Below are positions 7,985-14,639 of a stretch of 16,069 bases of DNA, one piece after another. Both the position numbers and the translations under genes were made by a program. The notes below the pieces were generated by a model, which worked only from the letters and a program-made list of their open reading frames with translations, was not told the DNA's origin and ran no database searches. Numbering within the stretch: position 1 is the stretch's first letter; every line of letters starts with the position of its first letter. Origin of the DNA: Bacillota bacterium (GTDB lineage: Bacteria; Bacillota; UBA4882; UBA10575); contig JAAZDX010000006.1 of assembly GCA_012512605.1 (NCBI GenBank), positions 1 through 16,069 on the forward strand, written 5' to 3'.

Positions 7985-9082
7985 ATGAAAGCGGGAAAAC
8001 CGGATCTATTCATCTTTTTAGTAGTCTTGTTTCTTTTAGCCCTTGGCGTGGTGATGGTGACGAGTGCTAGTTTCCCCCGGGCCTTAAGCGCTACCGGCGG
8101 AGCCGATCCCTTTACTTTTGGTAAAAAACAACTGTTTTTCACCCTGCTTTCTCTGGTTCTGTTGGTCTTCATGATTAACTTCGACTATCACCGGTTTCGC
8201 CGTTTTACGGGTTTGTTTGCGGTTTTGGCACCAATCTTACTAGTGTTGGTTCTCTTTTTGGGCGATGAAATCAACGGTGCCCGGCGGTGGTTTGATCTCA
8301 AAATCTTTAATTTTCAACCTTCGGAGTTTGCCAAACTAGCGCTCATTTTTGTGCTGGCTCATTACTTAACCGAGATTGGGCAAGAAGTGCGCAATTTTTC
8401 AACGGGGATGCTCATTCCATTGGTCTATGTGGGCTTAATCTGTGGGCTGGTCATGATGGAACCGGATTTGGGCACCACCATTGTTATTTTTGCCATCTTT
8501 TTAACGATGCTTTTTGCGGCAGGCGTGCGGATTTTCCATCTTTTCCTCATTGGCTTGCTTGCGTTTGGTGCTGGCGTTGGTTTAATTATCATGGAACCCT
8601 ACCGTTTGCAGCGGCTGTTTTCCTTTCTTGATCCAACGCAAGACCCCCAGGGATCCGGGTGGCAGATTCTCCAATCACTGATGGCCTTGGGTTCCGGTGG
8701 GATCATCGGGTTAGGGTTAGGACGGAGCCGCCAGAAATTTTTCTACCTGCCGGAACCCCATACCGATTATATTTATTCAATCATCGGTGAAGAGTTGGGG
8801 CTTCTCGGCACCATGCTGGTCTTGTTGCTCTTTTTTTGTCTGGCTTGGCGGGGTTATAAAATTGCCTTGTCGACCAAGGATCATTACGGGAGCCTCTTGG
8901 CGGTCGGGATCACCTCTTGGCTTGTGGTCCAAGCGTTAATCAATATTGCTGTGGTGACCGCTACGATCCCGGCGACCGGAATTACCCTTCCCCTTTTAAG
9001 CTACGGCGGTTCTTCATTGGGTATCACCATGCTGGCGATCGGTATTTTATTGAATATCTCCCGTGCGCCGCGGGAAAGTTGA
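7985..9082 (+). CDS. ftsW: FtsW/SpoVE-type SEDS peptidoglycan glycosyltransferase
   Basis: This SEDS-family membrane glycosyltransferase polymerises lipid II and works in complex with a class B PBP, here presumably the SpoVD/FtsI product. The 365-residue protein is hydrophobic with about ten membrane segments. It has family landmarks: FQPSEFAKLALIFVLAHYL, the MEPDLGTT segment, the extracellular-loop stretch GSGWQILQSLMALGSGG, PEPHTDYIYSIIGEELGLLG, and the C-terminal ATIPATGITLPLLSYGGSS. Residues in the PSEFAK and EPDLG segments belong to the conserved functional core. The ATG is preceded by GGGGGAAGGA. FtsW and the sporulation paralogue SpoVE cannot be separated by sequence alone. Its neighbour murG is missing downstream. 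Confidence 0.94.
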   Translation: MKAGKPDLFIFLVVLFLLALGVVMVTSASFPRALSATGGADPFTFGKKQLFFTLLSLVLLVFMINFDYHRFRRFTGLFAVLAPILLVLVLFLGDEINGARRWFDLKIFNFQPSEFAKLALIFVLAHYLTEIGQEVRNFSTGMLIPLVYVGLICGLVMMEPDLGTTIVIFAIFLTMLFAAGVRIFHLFLIGLLAFGAGVGLIIMEPYRLQRLFSFLDPTQDPQGSGWQILQSLMALGSGGIIGLGLGRSRQKFFYLPEPHTDYIYSIIGEELGLLGTMLVLLLFFCLAWRGYKIALSTKDHYGSLLAVGITSWLVVQALINIAVVTATIPATGITLPLLSYGGSSLGITMLAIGILLNISRAPRES

Positions 9083-9129
9083 TCACTGCTGAGCGGAAGT
9101 CGGTTCGCACGGGGGACAAGCCTGGCCTG

Positions 9130-9161
9130 TTGTCACTAAGATGATGTCTTTTGCATAAAAT
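9130..9161 (+). promoter_or_regulatory. Candidate promoter in the ftsW-murA gap
   Basis: The gap between ftsW and murA (9083-9267) is the longest in the cell-wall cluster and has no gene that I recognise. It holds TTGTCA (9130-9135), one base from the consensus -35, and CATAAAAT (9154-9161). CATAAA is at 18 bases spacing, and the better TAAAAT at 20. If active it would give murA and the SPOR gene their own transcript. The match is modest and the spacing is not ideal. Confidence 0.3.
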
Positions 9162-9254
9162 ACCTACGTCAAAACTTGGTGTTGAAAGGATCGTCCCTAC
9201 AGTCTTAGCGCACTACGGATAATCTATGTATGTAATTGATGATTCGGCAAGAAT

Positions 9255-9260
9255 GGAGGT
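9255..9260 (+). promoter_or_regulatory. Ribosome binding site fixing the murA start at GTG 9268
   Basis: GGAGGT at 9255-9260 lies 7 bases before GTG 9268. This places the start 14 codons inside the longer open frame from ATG 9226. The resulting N-terminus, (M)EQLHIVGGQQLRG, matches the usual MurA beginning and puts the catalytic lysine at position 22, as in E. coli MurA. Confidence 0.85.
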
Positions 9261-9267
9261 GACACGG

Positions 9268-10530
9268 GTGGAGCAGTTGCATATTGTTGGTGGACAGCAG
9301 CTTCGTGGCCAAGTTCGCATCAGTGGCGCCAAAAATGCGGTATTAAAACTAATGGCGGCTTCGCTTTTGGTTGAGAACGAGTGTATTATTCGGAATGTCC
9401 CTCTAATCCAGGATGTTTTAACCATGATTGAGGTGTTGCGCAGTTTAGGGGTGGAGCTCTCATGGGAGGAAGAAGCCGTATTAAGGATAAAACCGAAGAA
9501 GGATCTGGATTATGTTGCTCCGGATGAACTAGTATAGGAGATGCGCGCCTCCGGTCAGGTGATGGGCCCGCTTTTAACCAAAATTGGCCGGGTTAAACTT
9601 TATCAACCCGGTGGCTGTGTCATCGGACAGCGCCCGATTGATTTACACCTTAAAGGTTTTCAAGCATTAGGGGCCAATGTGGTGGAAGAGCACGGCTATG
9701 TTTATGCCGAAGCCAGAAAACTAAAAGGAGTCGATATTCACCTCGATTTTCCCAGTGTGGGAGCGACTGAAAATATAATGGCCGCAGCGATCCTAGCGGA
9801 CGGGACGACGGTGATTAAAAATGCGGCGAAAGAACCGGAGATTATCGAGGAACAAAACTTTTATAACCGTTTGGGGGCCCGGATCAGAGGGGCGGGGACT
9901 GATACGATCCGGATCGAAGGGGTTTCGGCCTTGCGCTCAGTCCCGGTTGATTATACCGTGATTCCAGACCGGATTGAAGCGGGGACCTATATTTTGGCCG
10001 CGGCGATCACCGGTGGGGAGATTACCCTTCTTGATGTGATTCCTGAACATTTCGAGGCTTTGACCTCTAAGTTAAAAGAGAGTGGAGTCCAGATTGAGAT
10101 TGACGGTGACACCATGAAAGTCAGGGCGGACCGCCGCTTAAATCCGGTGGATATTACAGTCTTACCCTACCCCGGTTTCCCCACGGATTTACAGCCACAA
10201 ATTACAGCAGTAATGTCCCTGGCCGACGGAACCAGCCTGATTACAGAGAATGTTTTTGGGGCCCGTTTCCGTTATGTCGATGAAATAGTACGGATGGGTG
10301 CCAACATCCGCGTTGAGGGCAGAAGTGCGGTGGTGAAGGGTGTTAAACGCCTGACCGGAGCCGGGGTTATCGCGCCGGACTTGCGGGCGGGGGCCGCACT
10401 GGTGCTAGCGGGATTAGCGGCGGAAGGGAAAACCGTAATTGAAGGGGTTCACTATATAGACCGTGGATATGAACGGATCGAAGAGAAATTGTCCGCATTA
10501 GGTGCGGAGATTACCCGTATGAACCTTTAA
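9268..10530 (+). pseudogene. murA: UDP-GlcNAc 1-carboxyvinyltransferase MurA, interrupted by an in-frame TAG
   Basis: MurA transfers enolpyruvate from PEP to UDP-GlcNAc, the first committed step of peptidoglycan synthesis and the target of fosfomycin. From GTG 9268 the frame spans 420 codons, the normal length, but codon 90 (9535-9537) is TAG. It cuts the protein into an 89-residue N-terminal piece and a remainder that could begin at ATG 9541. The frame is continuous across the stop: DELV-stop-EMRAS matches the family pattern in which Lys or another residue stands at that place (DLVKTMRAS in E. coli). The rest is intact: K22/N23 in SGAKN, R93, the PEP-binding Cys117 in PGGCVIG, R122, D307 in FPTDLQ, and R399 in DRGYERIEEKL. 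A recent nonsense change, a sequence error, readthrough, or a split product are all possible. Many Bacillota carry a second murA copy that could compensate. Confidence 0.9.
9535..9537 (+). other. In-frame amber codon inside murA
   Basis: TAG stands between CTA GTA and GAG ATG. A single first-base change would make it AAG (Lys, the residue in E. coli MurA at this place) or CAG. The ATG that follows at 9541 has AGGAG directly abutting it, with no spacer, which is a poor arrangement for reinitiation. Confidence 0.95.
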
Positions 10531-10629
10531 CCGAATTACCTCCCACCACAAAGAGGAAAATTTCAGGAATATTTTTCTGGGAAAATCGTAACATTTAAGG
10601 AGAGAACTATTTCAGGGGGAGGGCTAACT

Positions 10630-11112
10630 TTGGAAAGCAAAAAATCACTGAAGGCTTTTACTTCCATATTGACCAAAGTAGCCGGTCTGGTTTTCTTTGC
10701 GTTTCTTGCCATATCTTTGGGGGTAATCTTTGGGACTTTATTTAAAGACTGGGTAAGTGAAGATCCATTATCACCGGTTCAAGGCTTGAACGAACCATAC
10801 CAGGAGCCGCTGACGATCAAACTTCCGGAACAGGAAAGACCAAGCGATACCAGTAGTAGTTACCTATACACCGATGAATATCTCCCGGCCGAAAAAGCGG
10901 TCACCTTTAAAGTTCAGGTCGGTCCCTTTCAAGTAAGGGAAGAAGCGCTTCAGGTTGCAAGCATTTTGCAGGGTGAAGGGTATCCGGTGTTTGTCAGTAG
11001 AGGCCTGCCTTGTTATGTTCAAGTAGGCGCTATTTCCAATCCGAATAACGCGAGCAACCTACAGAACGAACTCTTGAGTAAGGGTTATTCCGCCTATATT
11101 AAAGAAGAATAA
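10630..11112 (+). CDS. SPOR-domain membrane protein
   Basis: This is a 160-residue bitopic protein with a short basic N-terminus, one membrane helix (about residues 15-38), a Pro/Glu/Ser-rich linker (about 42-88) and a C-terminal SPOR domain (about 91-158). The SPOR domain shows its two typical halves: FKVQVGPFQVREEALQVASILQ, split by a GYPVFV strand, then YVQVGAISNPNNASNLQNEL and a final GYSAYI strand. SPOR domains bind denuded glycan strands at division septa, so a role in septal peptidoglycan processing or in spore formation is likely. The start is TTG 10630, preceded at 6 bases by the G-rich GGGGGAGGG. It is the last gene before the terminator of the cell-wall operon. No specific gene name can be assigned. 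Confidence 0.8.
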   Translation: MESKKSLKAFTSILTKVAGLVFFAFLAISLGVIFGTLFKDWVSEDPLSPVQGLNEPYQEPLTIKLPEQERPSDTSSSYLYTDEYLPAEKAVTFKVQVGPFQVREEALQVASILQGEGYPVFVSRGLPCYVQVGAISNPNNASNLQNELLSKGYSAYIKEE

Positions 11113-11151
11113 TCAGCCGGGTCCCGACGGGAGAGGTTCGCTAAACCTAAA

Positions 11152-11204
11152 CGGCAATTCTTTTGCAAAGCAGGATTTAAAAAAGAATTGTCGTATTTTT
11201 TTTG
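11152..11204 (+). terminator. Rho-independent terminator closing the dcw operon
   Basis: A 13-base-pair stem is formed by CGGCAATTCTTTT (11152-11164) and AAAAGAATTGTCG (11181-11193) with one G-T pair and a 16-base loop. It is followed by TATTTTTTTT (11194-11203). It lies 39 bases after the SPOR gene stop and before the next gene set, so it marks an operon boundary. Confidence 0.85.
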
Positions 11205-11256
11205 TAGGCTCTTTTTTCCGAAAGACAGTAGTGAAATTGCCATAAGGAGTGGCTGG

Positions 11257-11658
11257 ATGAAACTGATGGAGATCCAAAAACTACTGGACGCAACCGTCCT
11301 GACCGGGGAAGAACGATTGAACCACCTCGAGGTCAAAATGATCTGTGGTTCTGACCTGATCAGCGATGTTTTATCATTTACCAAAGAAAGATCCCTTCTC
11401 CTTACTGGCTTAACTAACCCCCAGATTATTCGTGCCGCTGATATGATTGATCTTTGCGGAATCGTCTTTGTACGCGGTAAAAGACCAGGCGATGATGTTA
11501 TAACCATGGCTACTGAACGTAAGCTCCCGCTTCTCGTTACCGACCTACCGCTTTTCGAATCCTGTGGTGTGCTATACAATGCCGGTTTACAAGGTTGTAG
11601 CGGACTAAGTTTGACTACCGGGGGTGACAAAACTGACGGAACCCCGAGTCCTCCTTGA
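11257..11658 (+). CDS. DRTGG-domain protein (first copy)
   Basis: This 133-residue soluble protein opens with MKLMEIQKLLDATVLTGEE. The KLLDATVLTG stretch is shared with the protein encoded at 13469 (KIIDATVVTG), and both continue with a SDLLSDV-like motif (SDLISDVLSF here). It then has LLLTGLTNPQIIRAADMIDLCGIVFVRGK and PLLVTDLPLFESCGVLYNAGL, the pattern of DRTGG-type domains found near hydrogenase and phosphotransacetylase-linked genes. Known DRTGG domains occur beside CBS domains, and their ligand is not established. A low-complexity Gly/Thr/Pro tail ends the protein and overlaps the next gene by 35 bases. ATG 11257 is chosen because AAGGAG (11244-11249) stands 7 bases before it, although the frame is open further upstream into the terminator. 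Function unknown; signalling partner of the adjacent ATPase and Fe-S protein is an inference. Confidence 0.8.
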   Translation: MKLMEIQKLLDATVLTGEERLNHLEVKMICGSDLISDVLSFTKERSLLLTGLTNPQIIRAADMIDLCGIVFVRGKRPGDDVITMATERKLPLLVTDLPLFESCGVLYNAGLQGCSGLSLTTGGDKTDGTPSPP

Positions 11659-12073
11659 AATTCCAGTTGAAGGGAATAATTTTGCCGCCGCTGGCGAAGC
11701 GGCCAGCAGGGTCAAAAAAACCCTGCAAAAGCTAGGAGTAGATTCCACACTGATTAGACGGGTTTCGATTGCCACCTACGAAGCAGAGATGAATATTGTG
11801 ATCCATGCCGACTACGGTAAGATTGTGCTCCAAGTTGATGCGAAAGGAGTGACCGTACAGGCGAAAGATCATGGTAGAGGGATTCCTGATCTTAATAAAG
11901 CGATGACCGTCGGTTTTTCCACTGCTTCGGAACGGGTCCGTGCCATGGGTTTTGGTGCGGGTATGGGGTTGCCGAACATTAAAAAATGCACCGATCAACT
12001 TGAGATTGAGACCAAAGTTAATGTCGGCACGAAGGTGGTCATGAAGTTCAAATATCCGTCCACAACGCAATAA
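11624..12073 (+). CDS. RsbW/RsbT-like ATP-binding protein (anti-sigma factor-type serine kinase)
   Basis: A 149-residue GHKL-type ATPase resembling the small serine kinases and anti-sigma factors of the RsbW/RsbT/SpoIIAB group. The N-box is at about residues 53-58 (EAEMN), the G1 box at D82-HGRGIPD, and a Gly-rich ATP lid at 109-118 (GFGAGMGLPN). The N-terminal VLLEIPVEGNNF segment is typical of a subfamily I associate with hydrogenase loci. There is no sensor or membrane segment, so input must come from partners. The start is GTG 11624, inside the preceding gene and offset by one frame, suggesting translational coupling; the Shine-Dalgarno is only a run of G. It lies between the DRTGG protein and the hydrogenase-like Fe-S protein. 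RsbW-like proteins phosphorylate an antagonist protein or bind a sigma factor; no such target is visible here. Confidence 0.85.
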   Translation: MTKLTEPRVLLEIPVEGNNFAAAGEAASRVKKTLQKLGVDSTLIRRVSIATYEAEMNIVIHADYGKIVLQVDAKGVTVQAKDHGRGIPDLNKAMTVGFSTASERVRAMGFGAGMGLPNIKKCTDQLEIETKVNVGTKVVMKFKYPSTTQ

Positions 12074-12098
12074 CATCTGGATCATTTGGTCTTTGCTC

Positions 12099-12104
12099 AG
12101 GAGG
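12099..12104 (+). promoter_or_regulatory. Ribosome binding site of the hydrogenase-like gene
   Basis: AGGAGG at 12099-12104 is 7 bases before GTG 12112 and only 4 before the adjacent in-frame TTG 12109, so GTG 12112 is the preferred start. Confidence 0.75.
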
Positions 12105-12111
12105 TGGTTTG

Positions 12112-13479
12112 GTGAAACCCCGTTCCCACTCCGTAGTTATGGATGCCGAAAAATGTAAAGGCTGCACCAACTGTATAAAACAATGTCCGACGGAAGCGAT
12201 CCGCGTCCGTAGTGGCAAGGCTTTCATTCTCACGGAACGGTGTATTGACTGTGGTGAATGTATTCGGATCTGCGAAAACCATGCCAAAAAAGCCGTCGCT
12301 ACGGACCTCGAAACTTTGAAACAGTATGAGTACCGGGTCGCCTTACCCGCCCCGAGTTTATATGCCCAGTTTAAGTCGGATAAATCCGAAAAGATCATTG
12401 CGGCGCTTTACGAATTTGGTTTCGATGAAGTTTATGAAGTGGCTTTTGCGGCCGAGCTAACCACTTGTGCGATCAAAGATTACATTAAAGACCGGAAAGA
12501 CCAGCGAAAAATCGACTCCGTAGGGCTGTACCCGTTGATCTCCTCTTCTTGCCCCGCCGTTACCCGGCTGGTCCAAATGCGTTTTCCCAGTTTAGTTCCA
12601 AATTTGATTCCGGTTGATCCGCCGTATATTACTGCCGCCAAATGTTTTCTATGGGAAAGACTGCCACGGCTAAACATCCCCCGGGAGAAAGTGGGTGTTT
12701 TTTTTATTACACCTTGCCCGGCGAAGATTACCGACCTCAACAACTATGGGCAGCATCTTGTCGATGGTGCGCTCCCGGTTAATCTTCTCTTTGGGGAGAT
12801 CAGCCATCTGTTAGTGGGAAAAGAGCTTTCTCCGGTTCAACAGCGGAGCTCTGGGATTGGGATCAGATGGGCGCAGGCTGGCGGGGAAAATTTTGGGGTT
12901 AATGTTGAAAACGCAATGGCCGTTGACGGGATCCAGAATGTGGTCGCTTTATTGGAAGAGATTGAACTGGGCAAACTCCAAGATATCGAGTATATCGAGG
13001 CCTTAGCCTGCCCGCAGGGTTGTGTCGGAGGTGCATTAACGGTCGAAAACCCCTTTGTTGCGCGGGCCATGATCCGAAAATTATCTGCTCGTTACGGAGA
13101 TGACGCCTTACCAAATGAGGTTAAAATGCTGTATGCAGAGTTAAAAAAGGAAGACGCGCATTTCTTCACCCATGATAAGGTTGTTCCAGGTAAATCCGTG
13201 TTAAGATTAGACCAGGATTTGGCAAAGGCGATCAAAAAACTAAACCAACTGGAGGAAATCTTGGCAAAACTACCGGAGATGGACTGTGGTGCCTGTGGTT
13301 CTCCCACATGCCGTTCGCTCGCGGAAGATATTGTTTTGGGTACCGCCCAACTTACCGATTGCATAATTATCCTTCGCGAACAATTGGAAGAATTAGCCCA
13401 GCGACTATTGGTTTTAGCCCAGATCCGACCGCCGGCGATGGGGTGGGCCAACGAAAAGGAGGAGGAGAATGACCCTTAG
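12112..13479 (+). CDS. [FeFe]-hydrogenase-like iron-sulfur protein, probable redox/H2 sensor
   Basis: This 455-residue soluble protein begins with two [4Fe-4S] ferredoxin motifs (Cys 15, 18, 21, 25 and 44, 47, 50, 54). The hydrogenase large-subunit domain follows (about 75-345), keeping the four H-cluster ligand positions: C147 in SSSCPA, C202 in TPCPAK, and C300/C304 in ACPQGC. Enzymes have TSCCP in the first motif; here Ser replaces the first Cys, which relays protons, and Asp stands where the second motif (PCxxKxxE) has its Glu. A C-terminal DCGACGSPTC motif plus C417 (C392, C395, C400, C417) fits a PF04060-type Fe-S domain, followed by a helical tail. This resembles the sensory (HydS-like) branch rather than H2-producing enzymes, though the PAS domain common there is absent. 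Its neighbours supply kinase-like and DRTGG partners. The end overlaps the next gene by 11 bases. H-cluster occupancy cannot be judged from sequence. Confidence 0.88.
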   Translation: MKPRSHSVVMDAEKCKGCTNCIKQCPTEAIRVRSGKAFILTERCIDCGECIRICENHAKKAVATDLETLKQYEYRVALPAPSLYAQFKSDKSEKIIAALYEFGFDEVYEVAFAAELTTCAIKDYIKDRKDQRKIDSVGLYPLISSSCPAVTRLVQMRFPSLVPNLIPVDPPYITAAKCFLWERLPRLNIPREKVGVFFITPCPAKITDLNNYGQHLVDGALPVNLLFGEISHLLVGKELSPVQQRSSGIGIRWAQAGGENFGVNVENAMAVDGIQNVVALLEEIELGKLQDIEYIEALACPQGCVGGALTVENPFVARAMIRKLSARYGDDALPNEVKMLYAELKKEDAHFFTHDKVVPGKSVLRLDQDLAKAIKKLNQLEEILAKLPEMDCGACGSPTCRSLAEDIVLGTAQLTDCIIILREQLEELAQRLLVLAQIRPPAMGWANEKEEENDP

Positions 13480-13801
13480 AGAACTAATTAAGATAATTGA
13501 TGCTACCGTCGTTACGGGTCATGAAAAACTAGAGGCCGAGATTACCGGAGTACATGTTTCCGATCTATTGAGCGATGTGATCGGCAATGCGCAAGAAGGC
13601 CAGGTCTGGCTGACCATTCAAGCCCATGCCAATGTTGTCGCTGTTGCTTTGCTATTAAATTTGGCGGCCATCGTTTTTACAGCAGGGACCGTTCCCGATG
13701 CGGAAACCATCGCTAAAGCCCAGACCGAAGGGGTAGTTTTGCTCAAGACCGGGCTAAGTACCTTTGAAACAGCCGGACGGCTTTTTATGCGCCGGCAATG
13801 A
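13469..13801 (+). CDS. DRTGG-domain protein (second copy)
   Basis: This 110-residue protein is paralogous to the product encoded at 11257. Both share DATV-TG near the N-terminus, the SDLLSDV motif, a hydrophobic strand IVFTAGTVPD / IVFVRGKRPG at the same place, and a final FETAGRLF / FESCGVLY segment. It lacks the long C-terminal tail of the first copy and has a more hydrophobic centre (NVVAVALLLNLAAIVF). ATG 13469 follows a GGAGGAG-rich site inside the end of the hydrogenase-like gene, and its TGA overlaps the start of the PHP gene (ATGA). The tight packing suggests fixed stoichiometry with these partners. The ligand is unknown. Confidence 0.8.
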   Translation: MTLRELIKIIDATVVTGHEKLEAEITGVHVSDLLSDVIGNAQEGQVWLTIQAHANVVAVALLLNLAAIVFTAGTVPDAETIAKAQTEGVVLLKTGLSTFETAGRLFMRRQ

Positions 13802-14538
13802 AAACTAACCTGAAGACCTATACCGCCGACCTTCACCTGCATACCACGCTTTCGCCGTGTGCTGACCGGCAAATGGTCCCAGAACTGGTTTTTGCCCATG
13901 CGAAAAGGGTAGGGGTTGATGTCCTTGCTATCACCGACCATAATTCCACCCGGAACCTTCCGGCTTTCCTGCGGAATTGCCCACCAGGACTATGGGTGAT
14001 CCCGGGAATGGAAGTCCAGACCAAGGAAGAGATTCACCTGGTTTGTTTGTTTCCGGAGTTGGAAGCGGCAATGGAGTGGGGGAGGACCGTTCGCGCCCTA
14101 TTGGCGCCGGTTGAAAACAGTAAAACCTATTTCGGCTTGCAGATCATCCTGGACGAGAGCGGAAAGCCTTGTGGCGAAGAGGAACTCATGCTTTTGAACT
14201 CGATTGCCCTTTCCTTAGCAGAAACCGTTGGTCAGGTGCGTGGCCTAGGTGGGGTGATTTATCCAGCCCATATCGACCGTCCGGCTTTTAGTATTTGTTC
14301 GCAAATTGGGTTTCTCCCGCCTGACCCGGTATTTAACGTTTTGGAGATCTCGCCCCGTGCCCCTTTGGCAAAGATGCGCCAGCAGTATCCTGACCACAAT
14401 CTGATCCGTGCTTCCGATGCCCATTATTTAACCCAAATCGGGGGCAAACCTTCGCTTTTAAAGATGGCTGGCTTGCATTGGGAAGAGTTTCTTCTGGCCC
14501 TTAAACAAGAGGAACAAAGGAAGGTGATGGCCATTTAA
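13798..14538 (+). CDS. PHP-domain metal-dependent phosphoesterase
   Basis: A 246-residue PHP-fold hydrolase. Metal-binding motifs are in order: D11-L-H13-L-H15 (HxH), D47-H48 in ITDHN, E72 in GMEVQ, H80, H158 in YPAHID, and D207/H209 in ASDAH. Family members include the phosphoesterases related to the PHP domain of DNA polymerase III alpha and 5'-3' exoribonuclease RNase AM (YciV). The substrate here is unknown; phosphoester or nucleotide cleavage is expected. The start overlaps the DRTGG stop in ATGA and it ends the cassette, followed by a 101-base intergenic region. Its repeated company with a hydrogenase-like sensor and ATP-binding protein suggests it opposes or reads out their signal, but that is inference. 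No signal peptide or membrane segment is visible. Confidence 0.9.
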   Translation: MKTNLKTYTADLHLHTTLSPCADRQMVPELVFAHAKRVGVDVLAITDHNSTRNLPAFLRNCPPGLWVIPGMEVQTKEEIHLVCLFPELEAAMEWGRTVRALLAPVENSKTYFGLQIILDESGKPCGEEELMLLNSIALSLAETVGQVRGLGGVIYPAHIDRPAFSICSQIGFLPPDPVFNVLEISPRAPLAKMRQQYPDHNLIRASDAHYLTQIGGKPSLLKMAGLHWEEFLLALKQEEQRKVMAI

Positions 14539-14594
14539 CATTATTGTAACAGAATAAATCGCGGGCTATACGTTGAAATATTGTTAAAATAATG
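14539..14594. repeat. Imperfect inverted repeat upstream of hydC, with a Rex-like half-site
   Basis: CATTATTGTAAC (14539-14550) is matched by the inverted arm GTTAAAATAATG (14583-14594) with one mismatch and 32 bases between. The right arm lies in TTGTTAAAATAATGG. TTGTTAA (14581-14587) equals one half of the Rex consensus TTGTTAAnnnnTTAACAA, while the second half is degenerate (ATGGTAA). A repressor site is plausible but not proven; AT-richness could produce such a match by chance. Confidence 0.35.
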
Positions 14595-14601
14595 GTAATC
14601 T
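14573..14601 (+). promoter_or_regulatory. Weak promoter candidate for the hydrogenase operon
   Basis: TTGAAA (14573-14578) resembles a -35. GGTAAT (14594-14599) at 15 bases or TAATCT (14596-14601) at 17 are only partial -10 matches; TAAAAT (14585-14590) is a better hexamer but has no spaced -35. The right arm of the inverted repeat would fall between the two elements, a position suited to repression. Confidence 0.25.
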
Positions 14602-14639
14602 GAAGCGAGGAGTTAGATCTATTGAGGAGGCAATAAAAG

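Noticed and set aside
9226..9267. ATG 9226 as the murA start
   Set aside because: It adds 14 residues not seen at MurA N-termini and lacks a clear ribosome binding site, while GTG 9268 has GGAGGT at 7 bases.
9535..9537. Genome-wide TAG reassignment (pyrrolysine or other code change) as the explanation for the murA stop
   Set aside because: TAG closes rsmH, spoVD, mraY and the hydrogenase-like gene in this window, and translating the rsmH TAG would fuse it to the FtsL-like gene. A local event remains possible.
10566..10582. Short hairpin AGGAA/TTTCT in the murA-SPOR spacer
   Set aside because: Only about six pairs including a G-T, with no following T-run; not a credible terminator.
11094..11630. 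Minus-strand open frame of 178 codons
   Set aside because: It is antisense to the terminator and the first DRTGG gene, both well supported on the + strand, and its translation shows no recognisable domain.
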